A stretch of 41,316 nucleotides of DNA. Source: Chromatiales bacterium. Its GTDB lineage: Bacteria; Pseudomonadota; Gammaproteobacteria; Steroidobacterales; GCA-2729495. Position 1 is the stretch's first letter, and each line of letters begins with the position of its first letter. Made by a program: the position numbers and the translations under genes. Shown here piece by piece: positions 1-8,210 of the stretch. The notes under the pieces were generated by a model. The model was not told where the DNA came from. It worked only from the letters and a program-made list of their open reading frames with translations, and searched no databases. The stretch spans positions 1-41,316 of the forward strand of contig PBYE01000075.1 of NCBI GenBank assembly GCA_002729495.1. Reading direction: 5' to 3'.

Positions 1-2
1 AG

Positions 3-266
3 CCGAAAGCTGCGGCCGACGTGGAACCTGAGGCGGAAGCAGGAGTCACCCCGGAGCCTGCAGAAGAAGCTCCGGAGCAAGCAGCAGCAGAAGCGGCTCC
101 CGAACCCGTTGCCGAAGAGGTGACGGCAAGCGAGGAACCGCCTAAAGCGGCGGCAGCCAAGAAAAAGACCAAGAAAAAGACGACAAAGAAAGCGGCAGCC
201 AAGAAAAAGACCAAGAAAAAGGTTACAAAAAAGGCAGCTACCAAGAAAGCCTCGTCCGAAGATTAA
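3..266 (+). CDS. rpsB: Probable 30S ribosomal protein S2, C-terminal tail only (5' end outside window)
   Basis: The frame is open from the window edge to a TAA at 264-266, and 29 bases separate it from tsf. Only 87 codons are visible. The first part is rich in Ala, Glu and Pro; the last 35 or so residues are almost entirely Lys, Ala and Thr. None of the visible sequence belongs to the conserved S2 fold. The rpsB assignment rests on position, since rpsB almost always lies directly upstream of tsf in Proteobacteria, and on the fact that some bacteria carry low-complexity tails on S2. If it is rpsB, the protein carries an acidic-then-basic extension resembling histone H1-like tails, which could contact RNA. 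A separate small basic protein with its own start (for example the GTG at 21) cannot be excluded without the upstream sequence. Confidence 0.6.
   Translation, partial: PKAAADVEPEAEAGVTPEPAEEAPEQAAAEAAPEPVAEEVTASEEPPKAAAAKKKTKKKTTKKAAAKKKTKKKVTKKAATKKASSED
151..221 (+). repeat. Tandem 42-bp repeat coding for a Lys-rich 14-residue unit
   Basis: A 29-base stretch at 151-179 recurs identically at 193-221, giving a period of 42 bases. It encodes a unit of the type AAKKKTKKK followed by TTKKA or VTKKA. The identity is at nucleotide level, which points to recent duplication or slippage within the gene tail. Confidence 0.8.
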
Positions 267-295
267 AGCACTAAAGCACGTCAGGATTATCTGGA

Positions 296-1189
296 ATGAC
301 TATTACAGCAAGTCTGGTTAAAGAGCTTCGGGAGCGTACCGGTGCCGGAATGATGGAGTGTAAAAAGGCGTTGGTGGAGACTGATGGTGACCTTGAAGCT
401 GCGGCCGAGTTGCTGCGCAAAAAAGGCCAGGCTAAGGCGGAGAAGAAAGCCGGCCGAATTGCCGCCGAGGGCCGTGTGGAAATTGCTGCAAATGGCAGCG
501 AGGTTGTCGTTATGGAGGTCAACTCTGAAACTGATTTCGTAGCGAAAGATGAAAACTTTGCTGCCTTTGCCCGGTCTGCAGCGTCGCTCGCACTGTCTGA
601 GTCACCAGCGGACGTTACAACACTTATGCAGGCATCTGTTGCTGGCGGCGGCACGCTTGAAGAAACGCGCACCACGCTTATTGCAAAAATTGGCGAAAAT
701 ATAAGTGTGCGACGATTTGAAACAATCAGCGCGATAGGTTCTATCGGCCAGTATCGGCATGGCGAACGTATTGGTGTTGTTGTTGATATCAGCGGCGGCG
801 ATGATGAATTGAGGAAGGACATAGCCATGCATATTGCGGCATCCGCACCTGCATGTATTGCCGAAGACAATGTGCCGGCCGAACAGCTTGAGCGGGAGCG
901 GCGTATTCTGACTGAACAGGCCGAGCAGGAAGGTAAGCCGGCTGAAATCGTTGGCAAGATGGTTGAAGGTCGCCTGCGCAAGTATCTCGGCGAGATTACC
1001 CTCGTCGGTCAGTCCTTTGTAAAGGATCCGGATATCACGGTCGGTAAATTGCTGAAACAAAAAGGCGCGAGCGTGAATGCCTTCGCACGCCTGGAAGTAG
1101 GTGAGGGCATTGAGAAGAAGCAGGAAGACTTTGCTGCCGAAGTCGAGGCCCAGGTTCGCGCCAGCCAGAACGAAGACGAAAAAGAATAG
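296..1189 (+). CDS. tsf: Elongation factor Ts
   Basis: EF-Ts is the guanine nucleotide exchange factor that recycles EF-Tu-GDP in the cytoplasm. The 297-residue product is close to the usual length of about 283-295. The N-terminal UBA-like segment opens with ITASLVKELRERTGAGMMEC, followed by the diagnostic EF-Tu-contacting motif TDFVAKDENF at residues 79-88. The ATG at 296 is preceded by a modest AGG at 283-285 and matches the conserved N-terminus. It follows the putative rpsB with a 29-bp gap, as in the classical rpsB-tsf operon. Two hairpins occupy the 125 bp to pyrH. Nothing unusual is seen in the protein. Confidence 0.97.
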   Translation: MTITASLVKELRERTGAGMMECKKALVETDGDLEAAAELLRKKGQAKAEKKAGRIAAEGRVEIAANGSEVVVMEVNSETDFVAKDENFAAFARSAASLALSESPADVTTLMQASVAGGGTLEETRTTLIAKIGENISVRRFETISAIGSIGQYRHGERIGVVVDISGGDDELRKDIAMHIAASAPACIAEDNVPAEQLERERRILTEQAEQEGKPAEIVGKMVEGRLRKYLGEITLVGQSFVKDPDITVGKLLKQKGASVNAFARLEVGEGIEKKQEDFAAEVEAQVRASQNEDEKE

Positions 1190-1191
1190 AG

Positions 1192-1250
1192 CCTGTCGGT
1201 TCCGGGATATCGGGCGAACGACAGGATGGCAGCCAAGGAATATTTTGGCT
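1192..1250 (+). other. Two consecutive hairpins in the tsf-pyrH intergenic region
   Basis: The first pairs CCTGTC (1192-1197) with GACAGG (1220-1225) and extends past a one-base bulge with GTTC/GAAC. The second pairs AGCCAA (1231-1236) with TTGGCT (1245-1250) around an 8-base loop. Neither is followed by a run of T, so they are not standard intrinsic terminators. They may be mRNA processing or partial termination sites separating rpsB-tsf from pyrH-frr, a boundary that is known in E. coli. The role is inferred. Confidence 0.4.
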
Positions 1251-1314
1251 ATACGGCCATGTTCGCTAAGAAGTTGGATTTGATTGTGTTACTGCCTTGG
1301 AGCCTGGATCGTCA

Positions 1315-2040
1315 ATGACAGCCACGAATTTGCCTTACAACCGCATACTCCTGAAACTTAGCGGCGAAGCCCTGCTTGGTAAAGAGGATTACGGCATCGA
1401 TCCCGAAGTCCTGGCCCGCATGGCAAGCGAAATCGGTGATGTAGTGCAACTGGGCGTGCAGATCGGCGTGGTAGTCGGCGGCGGCAATATTTTCAGGGGC
1501 CAGGGACTCGCCCGGGCCGGAATGGATCGGGTCACCGGCGATCACATGGGCATGCTGGCAACCCTGATAAATTCGCTGGCCTTCCAGGACGCTCTCGAAC
1601 GTGTAGATGTGATGGCGAGGGTAATGTCCGGTCTGCAGATCAATGAAGTTTGCGAGGACTATATACGCAGGCGTGCGATCCGGCACCTGGAAAAGGGCCG
1701 GGTCACAATATTTGGCGCTGGCATGGGCAATCCCTTTTTTACGACGGATACGGCGGCCAGCCTGAGGGCAATCGAGATCGGTGCCGATATCCTGGTAAAG
1801 GCAACCAAGGTAGACGGCGTTTATACGGCTGATCCGGAAAAAGATCCGAACGCCAGCCGTTTTGACGAGTTGTCTTTTGACAAGGTAATCAGTGACAGGC
1901 TGGACGTAATGGATACTACTGCAGTGGTCATGTGTCGCGATAACAACCTTCCTATACGTATATTCGACCTGAGCACACCCGGAAATCTGTTGCGGCTGAT
2001 CAGGGGCGAGGCCGTGGGAACATTGGTTACACCTGGCTGA
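1315..2040 (+). CDS. pyrH: UMP kinase
   Basis: This hexameric amino-acid-kinase-family enzyme phosphorylates UMP to UDP in pyrimidine nucleotide synthesis. The product is 241 residues, the same length as E. coli PyrH. Visible signatures are the N-terminal phosphate-binding strand [10 protein letters not shown] (residues about 11-20), a Gly-rich [11 protein letters not shown] segment, and the [15 protein letters not shown] / [13 protein letters not shown] region near the nucleotide site. I chose the ATG at 1315, with GGAG at 1299-1302 upstream, because it gives the family N-terminus; an in-frame TTG at 1297 would add six residues. frr follows after 24 bp. Confidence 0.96.
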   Translation: MTATNLPYNRILLKLSGEALLGKEDYGIDPEVLARMASEIGDVVQLGVQIGVVVGGGNIFRGQGLARAGMDRVTGDHMGMLATLINSLAFQDALERVDVMARVMSGLQINEVCEDYIRRRAIRHLEKGRVTIFGAGMGNPFFTTDTAASLRAIEIGADILVKATKVDGVYTADPEKDPNASRFDELSFDKVISDRLDVMDTTAVVMCRDNNLPIRIFDLSTPGNLLRLIRGEAVGTLVTPG

Positions 2041-2064
2041 AGACAGCCCGGGGCGAGGTGAGAC

Positions 2065-2622
2065 GTGATTGAAGACCTGAAAAAAGATGCTGATCAAAGA
2101 ATGCAGAAAAGCGTAGGTGCGTTTAGCCATATGCTGACTAAGCTGCGTACCGGCAGAGCCCAGACGAGCCTGCTGGAACAGATCATGGTGGACTATTATG
2201 GCGCTGAGACACCGCTGAGCCAGGTTGCCAATATCGCAGTAGAAGACTCGCGTACGCTGTCGGTAACGCCGTGGGAGCAATCGATGATTCCGGGAATTGA
2301 AAAGGCCATTCAGAACTGTGAACTCGGATTAAACCCGGTAACGGCCGGTAAGGTGATCAGGGTGCCGTTGCCTGATCTGACCGAGGAGCGTCGCCAGGGC
2401 CTGGCTCGAATGGTCAAGCAGGAAGCTGAACAGGGCAAGGTTGCTGTGCGTAATGTGAGGCGTGATGTGATGGGCGATATCAAGACCCTGCTAAAGGAAA
2501 AAGAAATCAGCGAGGACGAGGAGCGCCGCGCCGAGCAGGATATCCAACAGATTACTGATAAATATATACATGAAGTTGAAAAAGTTTCTGAGCAAAAACA
2601 GAAAGAAATAATGGATTTTTAA
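2065..2622 (+). CDS. frr: Ribosome recycling factor
   Basis: RRF works with EF-G to split post-termination ribosomes. The 185-residue product equals the E. coli length. It begins [17 protein letters not shown] and contains the typical LRTGRA and helical hairpin regions, ending in a long coiled helix. The start codon is GTG at 2065, supported by a strong Shine-Dalgarno sequence GAGGTGAG at 2055-2062. In E. coli dxr follows frr; here uppS follows directly after 28 bp. Confidence 0.97.
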   Translation: MIEDLKKDADQRMQKSVGAFSHMLTKLRTGRAQTSLLEQIMVDYYGAETPLSQVANIAVEDSRTLSVTPWEQSMIPGIEKAIQNCELGLNPVTAGKVIRVPLPDLTEERRQGLARMVKQEAEQGKVAVRNVRRDVMGDIKTLLKEKEISEDEERRAEQDIQQITDKYIHEVEKVSEQKQKEIMDF

Positions 2623-2650
2623 TCTGATCTTTTGAATTCAGAGTATTTTC

Positions 2651-3418
2651 ATGGCCGCGCCAGATTCCAACAGCCCCCAGCCCCTGCCCGGGCACATCGC
2701 CATTATCATGGATGGCAATGGCCGCTGGGCCGAGGCGAACGGGTATCCGCGTCACCAGGGGCACCGCGCCGGCGTCAAGAGCACCCGCGCGGTCGTGGAG
2801 GCTGTTGCAGAAAAGGGGATAAAGGCGCTTACGCTGTTTGCATTCAGCAGCGAAAACTGGAGTCGACCTTCCGAGGAAGTCAGCAGCCTGATGAGCCTGT
2901 TTTTCGAAGTGCTGCAGCGTGAGGTCGACGCGCTGCACGAGAATGGAATACAGGTTCGATTTGTCGGCGCGCGTAACGAATTGTCCAACCGTTTGCAAAA
3001 ACGCCTGCAGGCAGCCGAAGAATTGACGGCAAATAACGATGGTATGCAGCTGGTCCTGGCTGTGGCCTTTGGCGGACGCTGGGACATTGTTCAGGCTGCC
3101 TGCAAACTGGCTAAGCGTGTGGAAGCAGGCCAGTTAACAGCAGGCGACATAGATGAACAACTCCTGGCGGACGAACTGTCGCTGGCAGGCATGCCGGCGC
3201 CCGATTTGCTGATTCGTACGGGCGGCGAGCGGCGAATCAGCAATTTTCTGCTGTGGGATATGGCATACAGCGAGTTGTACTTTACCGACCGGCTCTGGCC
3301 TGATTTTAATTCTGACGACCTCGACCTGGCAATTAATTTTTTTGCGGGAAGGGAACGACGTTTTGGACAAACCGGCGACCAGGTTGCCGGTCGTACTGAA
3401 GCCACCGCAGGAGACTAG
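2651..3418 (+). CDS. uppS: Isoprenyl (undecaprenyl) diphosphate synthase
   Basis: This cis-prenyltransferase condenses FPP with eight IPP units to make undecaprenyl diphosphate, the lipid carrier for peptidoglycan and O-antigen. The product is 255 residues. The signature IAIIMDGNGRWAE, with the catalytic Asp at residue 21, is followed by GHRAGVKSTR, FSSENWSRP, and the C-terminal RTGGERRISNFLLW ... YFTDRLWPDF block. The Shine-Dalgarno site before the ATG at 2651 is weak, but the motif position supports this start. It needs IPP and FPP, yet no MEP-pathway gene accompanies it here. A perfect hairpin follows the stop codon. Confidence 0.96.
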   Translation: MAAPDSNSPQPLPGHIAIIMDGNGRWAEANGYPRHQGHRAGVKSTRAVVEAVAEKGIKALTLFAFSSENWSRPSEEVSSLMSLFFEVLQREVDALHENGIQVRFVGARNELSNRLQKRLQAAEELTANNDGMQLVLAVAFGGRWDIVQAACKLAKRVEAGQLTAGDIDEQLLADELSLAGMPAPDLLIRTGGERRISNFLLWDMAYSELYFTDRLWPDFNSDDLDLAINFFAGRERRFGQTGDQVAGRTEATAGD

Positions 3419-3422
3419 TTCT

Positions 3423-3448
3423 CTGGAGCATGGCTTACCTTGCTCCAG
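3423..3448 (+). other. Perfect 8-bp inverted repeat between uppS and cdsA
   Basis: CTGGAGCA at 3423-3430 pairs perfectly with TGCTCCAG at 3441-3448 around a 10-base loop, starting four bases after the uppS stop codon. There is no following T run. It covers the earliest candidate ATG of cdsA (3430), which makes translation from that codon less likely and favours a start further down. Function unknown; a processing or attenuation hairpin is plausible. Confidence 0.5.
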
Positions 3449-3468
3449 CGCCTGGTATGGACGAATTC

Positions 3469-4278
3469 ATGAGTTCACTTACGAAGCGAATTATTACCGC
3501 GGTCGTGTTGCTGATTGGTGTTGGCTCAGCACTCTATGCTTTGCCGGCGAGTACCGCCCGCTACGTGCTCGGTGCATTTGTATTCATTGGCGTATGGGAG
3601 TGGTCCGGATTTTTTGCCCGGCACAGTCCGTCCATTCGTGCGCTCTACACCCTGATGATGTTTGGCGCAGGTCTGCTGCCCCTGGTGACGGGAGCTTCGC
3701 CAGGTGCCGGCGATCCAATTATTTACATCGCAGTGGGATGGTGGTTAGTTGTGCTGTGCTGGCTGGTTTTCAACTCCGTGGCAATTAATAGTTGGGGTTG
3801 CGCCCTCGCGGGGCTTTTATGCCTGCAACCGGCCTGGCTGTCGCTTGCGCGGCTTATGAATATGGGTGAAGGTGTGCCCTTGCTGCTCTGGTTTATAGGG
3901 ATAGTGGCTGCGGCCGATATAGGCGCATATTTCACCGGCCGGCGTTTCGGTCAACGTAAACTGGCTCCGCGCGTTAGTCCCGGTAAAACATGGGAAGGAC
4001 TGGGCGGAGGTTTGCTATGTGCGATTCTGGTTGCTGTGCTGGGCGCAAGTTGGCTGAATATTTCGCTAGTGGTTTTCGCCGCAGTCGGAGCTGCCGTTGC
4101 CGGATTTTCGATTGTCGGCGATCTTACAGTCAGCGCGTTTAAGCGCTACGCGGGGCTTAAGGACAGCGGCAGGTTATTACCCGGACACGGTGGCGTAATG
4201 GATCGCATAGACGGCATGGTTGCAGCTTTACCGGTATTCGTAGTAACACTTCTGCTGACCGGTGTGCTGGATGCCTGA
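3469..4278 (+). CDS. cdsA: Phosphatidate cytidylyltransferase (CDP-diglyceride synthase)
   Basis: CdsA converts phosphatidic acid and CTP to CDP-diacylglycerol, the branch point of phospholipid synthesis in the inner membrane. The protein is almost entirely hydrophobic helices, about eight transmembrane segments. The family signature lies near the C-terminus: SAFKRYAGLKDSGRLLPGHG followed by GVMDRID, with SPGKTWEGLGG earlier. The N-terminus MSSLTKRIITAVVLL from the ATG at 3469 fits homologues best and gives 269 residues. In-frame ATGs at 3430 and 3457 are possible; AGGAG at 3409-3413 is 16 bases before 3430, so the start is unsettled. Confidence 0.93.
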   Translation: MSSLTKRIITAVVLLIGVGSALYALPASTARYVLGAFVFIGVWEWSGFFARHSPSIRALYTLMMFGAGLLPLVTGASPGAGDPIIYIAVGWWLVVLCWLVFNSVAINSWGCALAGLLCLQPAWLSLARLMNMGEGVPLLLWFIGIVAAADIGAYFTGRRFGQRKLAPRVSPGKTWEGLGGGLLCAILVAVLGASWLNISLVVFAAVGAAVAGFSIVGDLTVSAFKRYAGLKDSGRLLPGHGGVMDRIDGMVAALPVFVVTLLLTGVLDA

Positions 4279-4338
4279 CCGGCAAAGCATATAGTTGTGT
4301 ACTGCCTCGGCACGGAAGCTTAAAATGAGCGCTTATAT

Positions 4339-5709
4339 ATGGGCATGATCATCCTTGATATTTTCGCGTTTCTTGCCGCCATCGGTATCCTGGTGGCGGT
4401 TCATGAGTGGGGACATTACGTTGCCGCCCGGCTGGCCGGCGTAAAAGTGCTCCGCTTCTCTATAGGTTTTGGCCGTCCGCTATGGATCCGGCGCGGCGGT
4501 CCCGACCAGACAGAGTACCGCCTGTCTTCAATTCCTTTGGGGGGCTACGTCAAGTTGCTCGACGAGAGGGAAGGCGAGGTTCCGGAGCAGGATCTCCACA
4601 GGGCTTTCAATCGGCAGCCGGTTCGACAGCGGATAGGGATCCTGGTCGCCGGACCGGCAATGAATTTCGTATTTGCGGTCTTTGCTTACTGGCTGATGTT
4701 CGTTATAGGTGTTCCCGGGCTTAAGCCTATAGTCGGGGAAGTTGAACCACAAAGCATCGCGAGTGACGCCGGCCTTGAATACAAGGATCGGATTGTCGGT
4801 ATAGGCGAGCATACGGTGGCGACATGGGAAGGTGCCGTACTTGCGATTATCGATACCATGCTCGACAACAAGCGTATCCGCATGGAACTTGCCACGGATA
4901 GCGGGCGCAGCAAGATCATTGATCTGAATATCGAGGGCCGGGTTAAGGAGCTTACCGAACCCGGCATGCTGTTTAGCGGTTTGGGATTTGCGCCGTGGGT
5001 ACCGTCGATAGATCCGGTCATGGGTGAGATCAGTCCCGGTGGCGCGGCAGAGGCTGCCGACCTGCGATCCGGTGATCGGATTGTCGCTGCTGCCGACACG
5101 GAATTTACAAGCTGGCTGGAGTGGGTGCAGTTTGTCCAGGCCCACCCCAACGAAACAGTCGATCTGGCTATAGAGCGAAACGGCAGGCCTCAGCAGCTGC
5201 CGCTCACTATCGGGCAGGCTCAAAATGAAGACGGTGCCACCATCGGGCGTATAGGTGCCGGACCCGATATACCAGAAAACTTTAACGAGCAGTACAGCGG
5301 CGATCAGCGATACGGACCGTGGGACGCTGTTGGGGTAGCGGTCGACAAGACCTGGTCCATGTCGGTGCTGACCATCAGGATGGTTGCCCGCATGGTTACC
5401 GGTGAGGTCTCGGTAAAAAATATCAGTGGGCCAATTAATATTGCCCAGTATGCAGGCTATTCGATAATGATTGGCCTTGCATCGTTTTTGAATTTTCTTG
5501 CAGTCGTAAGCCTCAGTCTCGGTATTCTGAACCTGCTACCGATTCCAATTCTCGATGGTGGCCAGGCGGTATACCAGCTATGTGAGGCAATTAAGGGTCG
5601 GCCATTGTCAACTCGTGCGCAGCTTATTGGCCAGCAGCTGGGGATTGTTTTCCTCGTGCTGGTGATGAGCTTTGCTTTTTATAATGACCTGACCCGGGTC
5701 TTCAGCTGA
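4339..5709 (+). CDS. rseP: RseP family site-2 zinc metalloprotease
   Basis: RseP cuts the transmembrane segment of RseA after the first cleavage and so releases sigma-E; it also clears signal-peptide remnants. The 456-residue protein shows the M50 zinc motif HEWGH at residues 22-26 in the first transmembrane helix, two central PDZ-like regions (about 120-300), and the third zinc ligand in PIPILDGG (Asp406) in a C-terminal helix. Length and order match E. coli RseP (450 residues). The zinc motif has Trp where E. coli has Phe. The matching rpoE-rseA-rseB genes are at 38.4-40.6 kb. bamA starts seven bases downstream. Confidence 0.96.
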   Translation: MGMIILDIFAFLAAIGILVAVHEWGHYVAARLAGVKVLRFSIGFGRPLWIRRGGPDQTEYRLSSIPLGGYVKLLDEREGEVPEQDLHRAFNRQPVRQRIGILVAGPAMNFVFAVFAYWLMFVIGVPGLKPIVGEVEPQSIASDAGLEYKDRIVGIGEHTVATWEGAVLAIIDTMLDNKRIRMELATDSGRSKIIDLNIEGRVKELTEPGMLFSGLGFAPWVPSIDPVMGEISPGGAAEAADLRSGDRIVAAADTEFTSWLEWVQFVQAHPNETVDLAIERNGRPQQLPLTIGQAQNEDGATIGRIGAGPDIPENFNEQYSGDQRYGPWDAVGVAVDKTWSMSVLTIRMVARMVTGEVSVKNISGPINIAQYAGYSIMIGLASFLNFLAVVSLSLGILNLLPIPILDGGQAVYQLCEAIKGRPLSTRAQLIGQQLGIVFLVLVMSFAFYNDLTRVFS

Positions 5710-5716
5710 TATTCCC

Positions 5717-8182
5717 GTGTTGAAGGGTCTCCCAGGCAATCGGTATTGTCACTCACTTCTGTGTGCGCTTCTGCTCCTTTGCATTGCGGGCCCGGCAGGA
5801 GCCCAGCAGCCATCCTTCGTCCTTGAAGACATACGCATCGAGGGGCTGCAACGTATTTCAGAAGGAACAGTTTTTAATTACCTCCCACTAAATATCGGTG
5901 ATGACCTAACCCGCGAGAAAATTCAGGAAGCGCTGCGCGCAGTATATGCGACAGAATTTTTTACTGATGTTGAGTTCAGGCGGGAGGGCGATGCTTTAAT
6001 CATCGCAGTTGCCGAACGTCCGTCAATTTCTGATTTTACGATCACGGGTAATAAAGACATTAAGACAGAAGACCTCATGGAATCCCTCGGGCGCGTGGGG
6101 TTGAAACGTGGCCGGATTCTCAACCGGTCTGTCCTGGACGATGTCGAACGCTCCCTGACAGATGAGTATTTTGCGCAGGGCAAGTATGCGGCATCGGTCA
6201 AGACAGAGGTTAAGGAGCTGCCGGACAACCTGGTCGACATTAATATCAACATTAAGGAAGGTGAGCGCGCACGAATACGGCAAATAAATATCGTTGGAAA
6301 TGCGGTCTTTGAAGATGAAGACCTGCTTGATATTTTTAAGTTGCGGACACCGCACTGGCTGTCCTTTATGCGTAGTGATGATCGCTACTCACGCGAGGCT
6401 CTGCAGGGCGATATTGAGACCCTGCGGTCCTATTACATGGATCGCGGCTATGCGGATTTTGGAATTGATTCAACCCAGGTCGCGGTTTCTCCCGACAAGC
6501 AGGACATATTCATTACCATCAATATCGTCGAGGGTGAGCAGTACACGGTTTCAGACGTAAAGCTTGCCGGAGAACTTATACTGCCGGAGGATTCTTTTAC
6601 ACCTTATATACAGGTGCGGCCGGGGCAGATGTTTTCACAGCAGCTGCTTACACGCAGTGAAGAGCTTATACAGTTGCGGCTTGGTGAAGAGGGGTATGCG
6701 TTTACCCAGGTAGAACCCATTACCGAGCTCGATGAGGAATCCCGCGAGGTACAGGTAACCTTTTACGTAGATCCTAAGAATCGTGTCTATGTCAGGCGCA
6801 TCAATTTTAATGGTGCGGATTCAGTAGATGATGAAGTTTTCAGGCGCGAAATGCGCCAGTTTGAAGGCGGCTACTTGTCGAAGAGCAGGGTTGACCGATC
6901 CAAGGTGCGCCTGCAGCGCTTGCCCTACATTGAAGAGGTCAAGGTGGATACAAAACCCGTACCGGGAACACCTGACATGGTAGATGTTGAGTTTGATATT
7001 ACGGAAGGTTTGCCGGGGCAGTTCGGCGGCGGGCTCGGTTACTCGGATTCTCAGGGCGTATTGTTGAATGCCAATTTTGTACACACCAACTTCATGGGGA
7101 CCGGAAACAGAGTACAGTCGGATCTGAATGTCGGTGACTTCAGCAAGATTTTTGCAGCTTCATACACCCAACCCTATGTAAGCCTGAATGAAGTAAGCCG
7201 TACTATCCGGGCGGCCTATCGTAAAACCACGAACTTTACATCGGATGCATCCGATCTTGATTCCAAAACACTTTCAGCTGGGGTTAACTGGGGTTATCCG
7301 CTCACAGAGTACCAACGCATCAACCTTGGTATCAATTATCAGGATTCTGAAATAGCCGCTAACTCGGCGAGTAGCTCCAAGCAAGCCATTGAGTGGATAA
7401 ACGCGAACGGAAAGCAGAGTGATACTTGCCTCCCGATTGACTGTATCGCAATGGGAAGCGAGTTTCTTACGAGTGAATTTAATGTTCTGGAGCTCACGGG
7501 CGGCTGGAGTTATGACACCCGGAATCGGGCGATATTTGCAAACAGGGGTTTTCGGCATTCACTTGGCGTTGCCGCGACGGTGCCCGGTAGTGAAGTCGAG
7601 TACATGACTTTAAACTATCGATATGTACAGTATGTTCCCTTGAACCGCTATTTCACGCTGGCGCTTAATGGCGAGATAGGCTATGGATTCGCTTTCGGTG
7701 ACACTACATCTGTTCCGCCATACAAGAATTTTTATGCCGGGGGGCCGGACACGGTGCGCGGCTACAAGGAAAATTCACTTGGACCACTGGATACGCGGAA
7801 TAATCCATATGGCGGTAATGTACTGGTCGCGGGTCAGCTTGAGCTGATTCTGCCTCTACCAGCCAGTTGGCAGGCCCGCTCACGCTTTGTTCTGTTTTAT
7901 GATGTAGCCAATGTGTTTTCGACGGAAGATACGATTGAGTGGTATGACGGAAACGGAGGTCAGGGCGGTGGCGGCCAGCTCCCCAATGATTTCTATGATT
8001 TTGACACGGATCAGCTGCGAACCTCGATCGGGATTGCGGCTGAGTGGCTGGCACCATTGGGGCTATTCCGCTTCAGCTACGGTGTGCCGCTTAATGAGTA
8101 TGGAGGCGGCCAGGAAGGTGGCTTCAACTTGATGGGTGACGAAACCGAGAATTTTCAGTTTTCTATTGGCGGTGCATTTTAG
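5717..8182 (+). CDS. bamA: Outer membrane protein assembly factor BamA
   Basis: BamA is the essential core of the BAM complex, which folds and inserts beta-barrel proteins. The 821-residue product has an N-terminal signal peptide with cleavage likely after AGPAGA (about residue 29), five POTRA domains up to about residue 425, and a 16-strand barrel from about residue 430 (QFGGGLGYSDSQG). The loop-6 motif VRGY at 680-683 followed by KENSLGP is conserved in the Omp85 family. The protein ends in a Phe-terminated beta-signal, FQFSIGGAF. The start is GTG at 5717; no competing ATG fits the signal peptide. Confidence 0.97.
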   Translation: MLKGLPGNRYCHSLLCALLLLCIAGPAGAQQPSFVLEDIRIEGLQRISEGTVFNYLPLNIGDDLTREKIQEALRAVYATEFFTDVEFRREGDALIIAVAERPSISDFTITGNKDIKTEDLMESLGRVGLKRGRILNRSVLDDVERSLTDEYFAQGKYAASVKTEVKELPDNLVDININIKEGERARIRQINIVGNAVFEDEDLLDIFKLRTPHWLSFMRSDDRYSREALQGDIETLRSYYMDRGYADFGIDSTQVAVSPDKQDIFITINIVEGEQYTVSDVKLAGELILPEDSFTPYIQVRPGQMFSQQLLTRSEELIQLRLGEEGYAFTQVEPITELDEESREVQVTFYVDPKNRVYVRRINFNGADSVDDEVFRREMRQFEGGYLSKSRVDRSKVRLQRLPYIEEVKVDTKPVPGTPDMVDVEFDITEGLPGQFGGGLGYSDSQGVLLNANFVHTNFMGTGNRVQSDLNVGDFSKIFAASYTQPYVSLNEVSRTIRAAYRKTTNFTSDASDLDSKTLSAGVNWGYPLTEYQRINLGINYQDSEIAANSASSSKQAIEWINANGKQSDTCLPIDCIAMGSEFLTSEFNVLELTGGWSYDTRNRAIFANRGFRHSLGVAATVPGSEVEYMTLNYRYVQYVPLNRYFTLALNGEIGYGFAFGDTTSVPPYKNFYAGGPDTVRGYKENSLGPLDTRNNPYGGNVLVAGQLELILPLPASWQARSRFVLFYDVANVFSTEDTIEWYDGNGGQGGGGQLPNDFYDFDTDQLRTSIGIAAEWLAPLGLFRFSYGVPLNEYGGGQEGGFNLMGDETENFQFSIGGAF

Positions 8183-8210
8183 CGGCCGCTCGGCAAAGAA
8201 AGGTTGATAC

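Noticed and set aside
271-981. 236-codon minus-strand frame opposite tsf
   Set aside because: Ser/Ala/Arg-rich low-complexity translation, antisense to tsf, no ribosome site; a shadow.
1312-2280. 322-codon open frame on the minus strand opposite pyrH and frr
   Set aside because: It is antisense to two clear conserved genes, has no recognisable motif and is explained by codon bias of pyrH.
2632-2922. 96-codon plus-strand frame overlapping uppS
   Set aside because: Arg/Pro-rich out-of-frame shadow of the well-supported uppS sequence.
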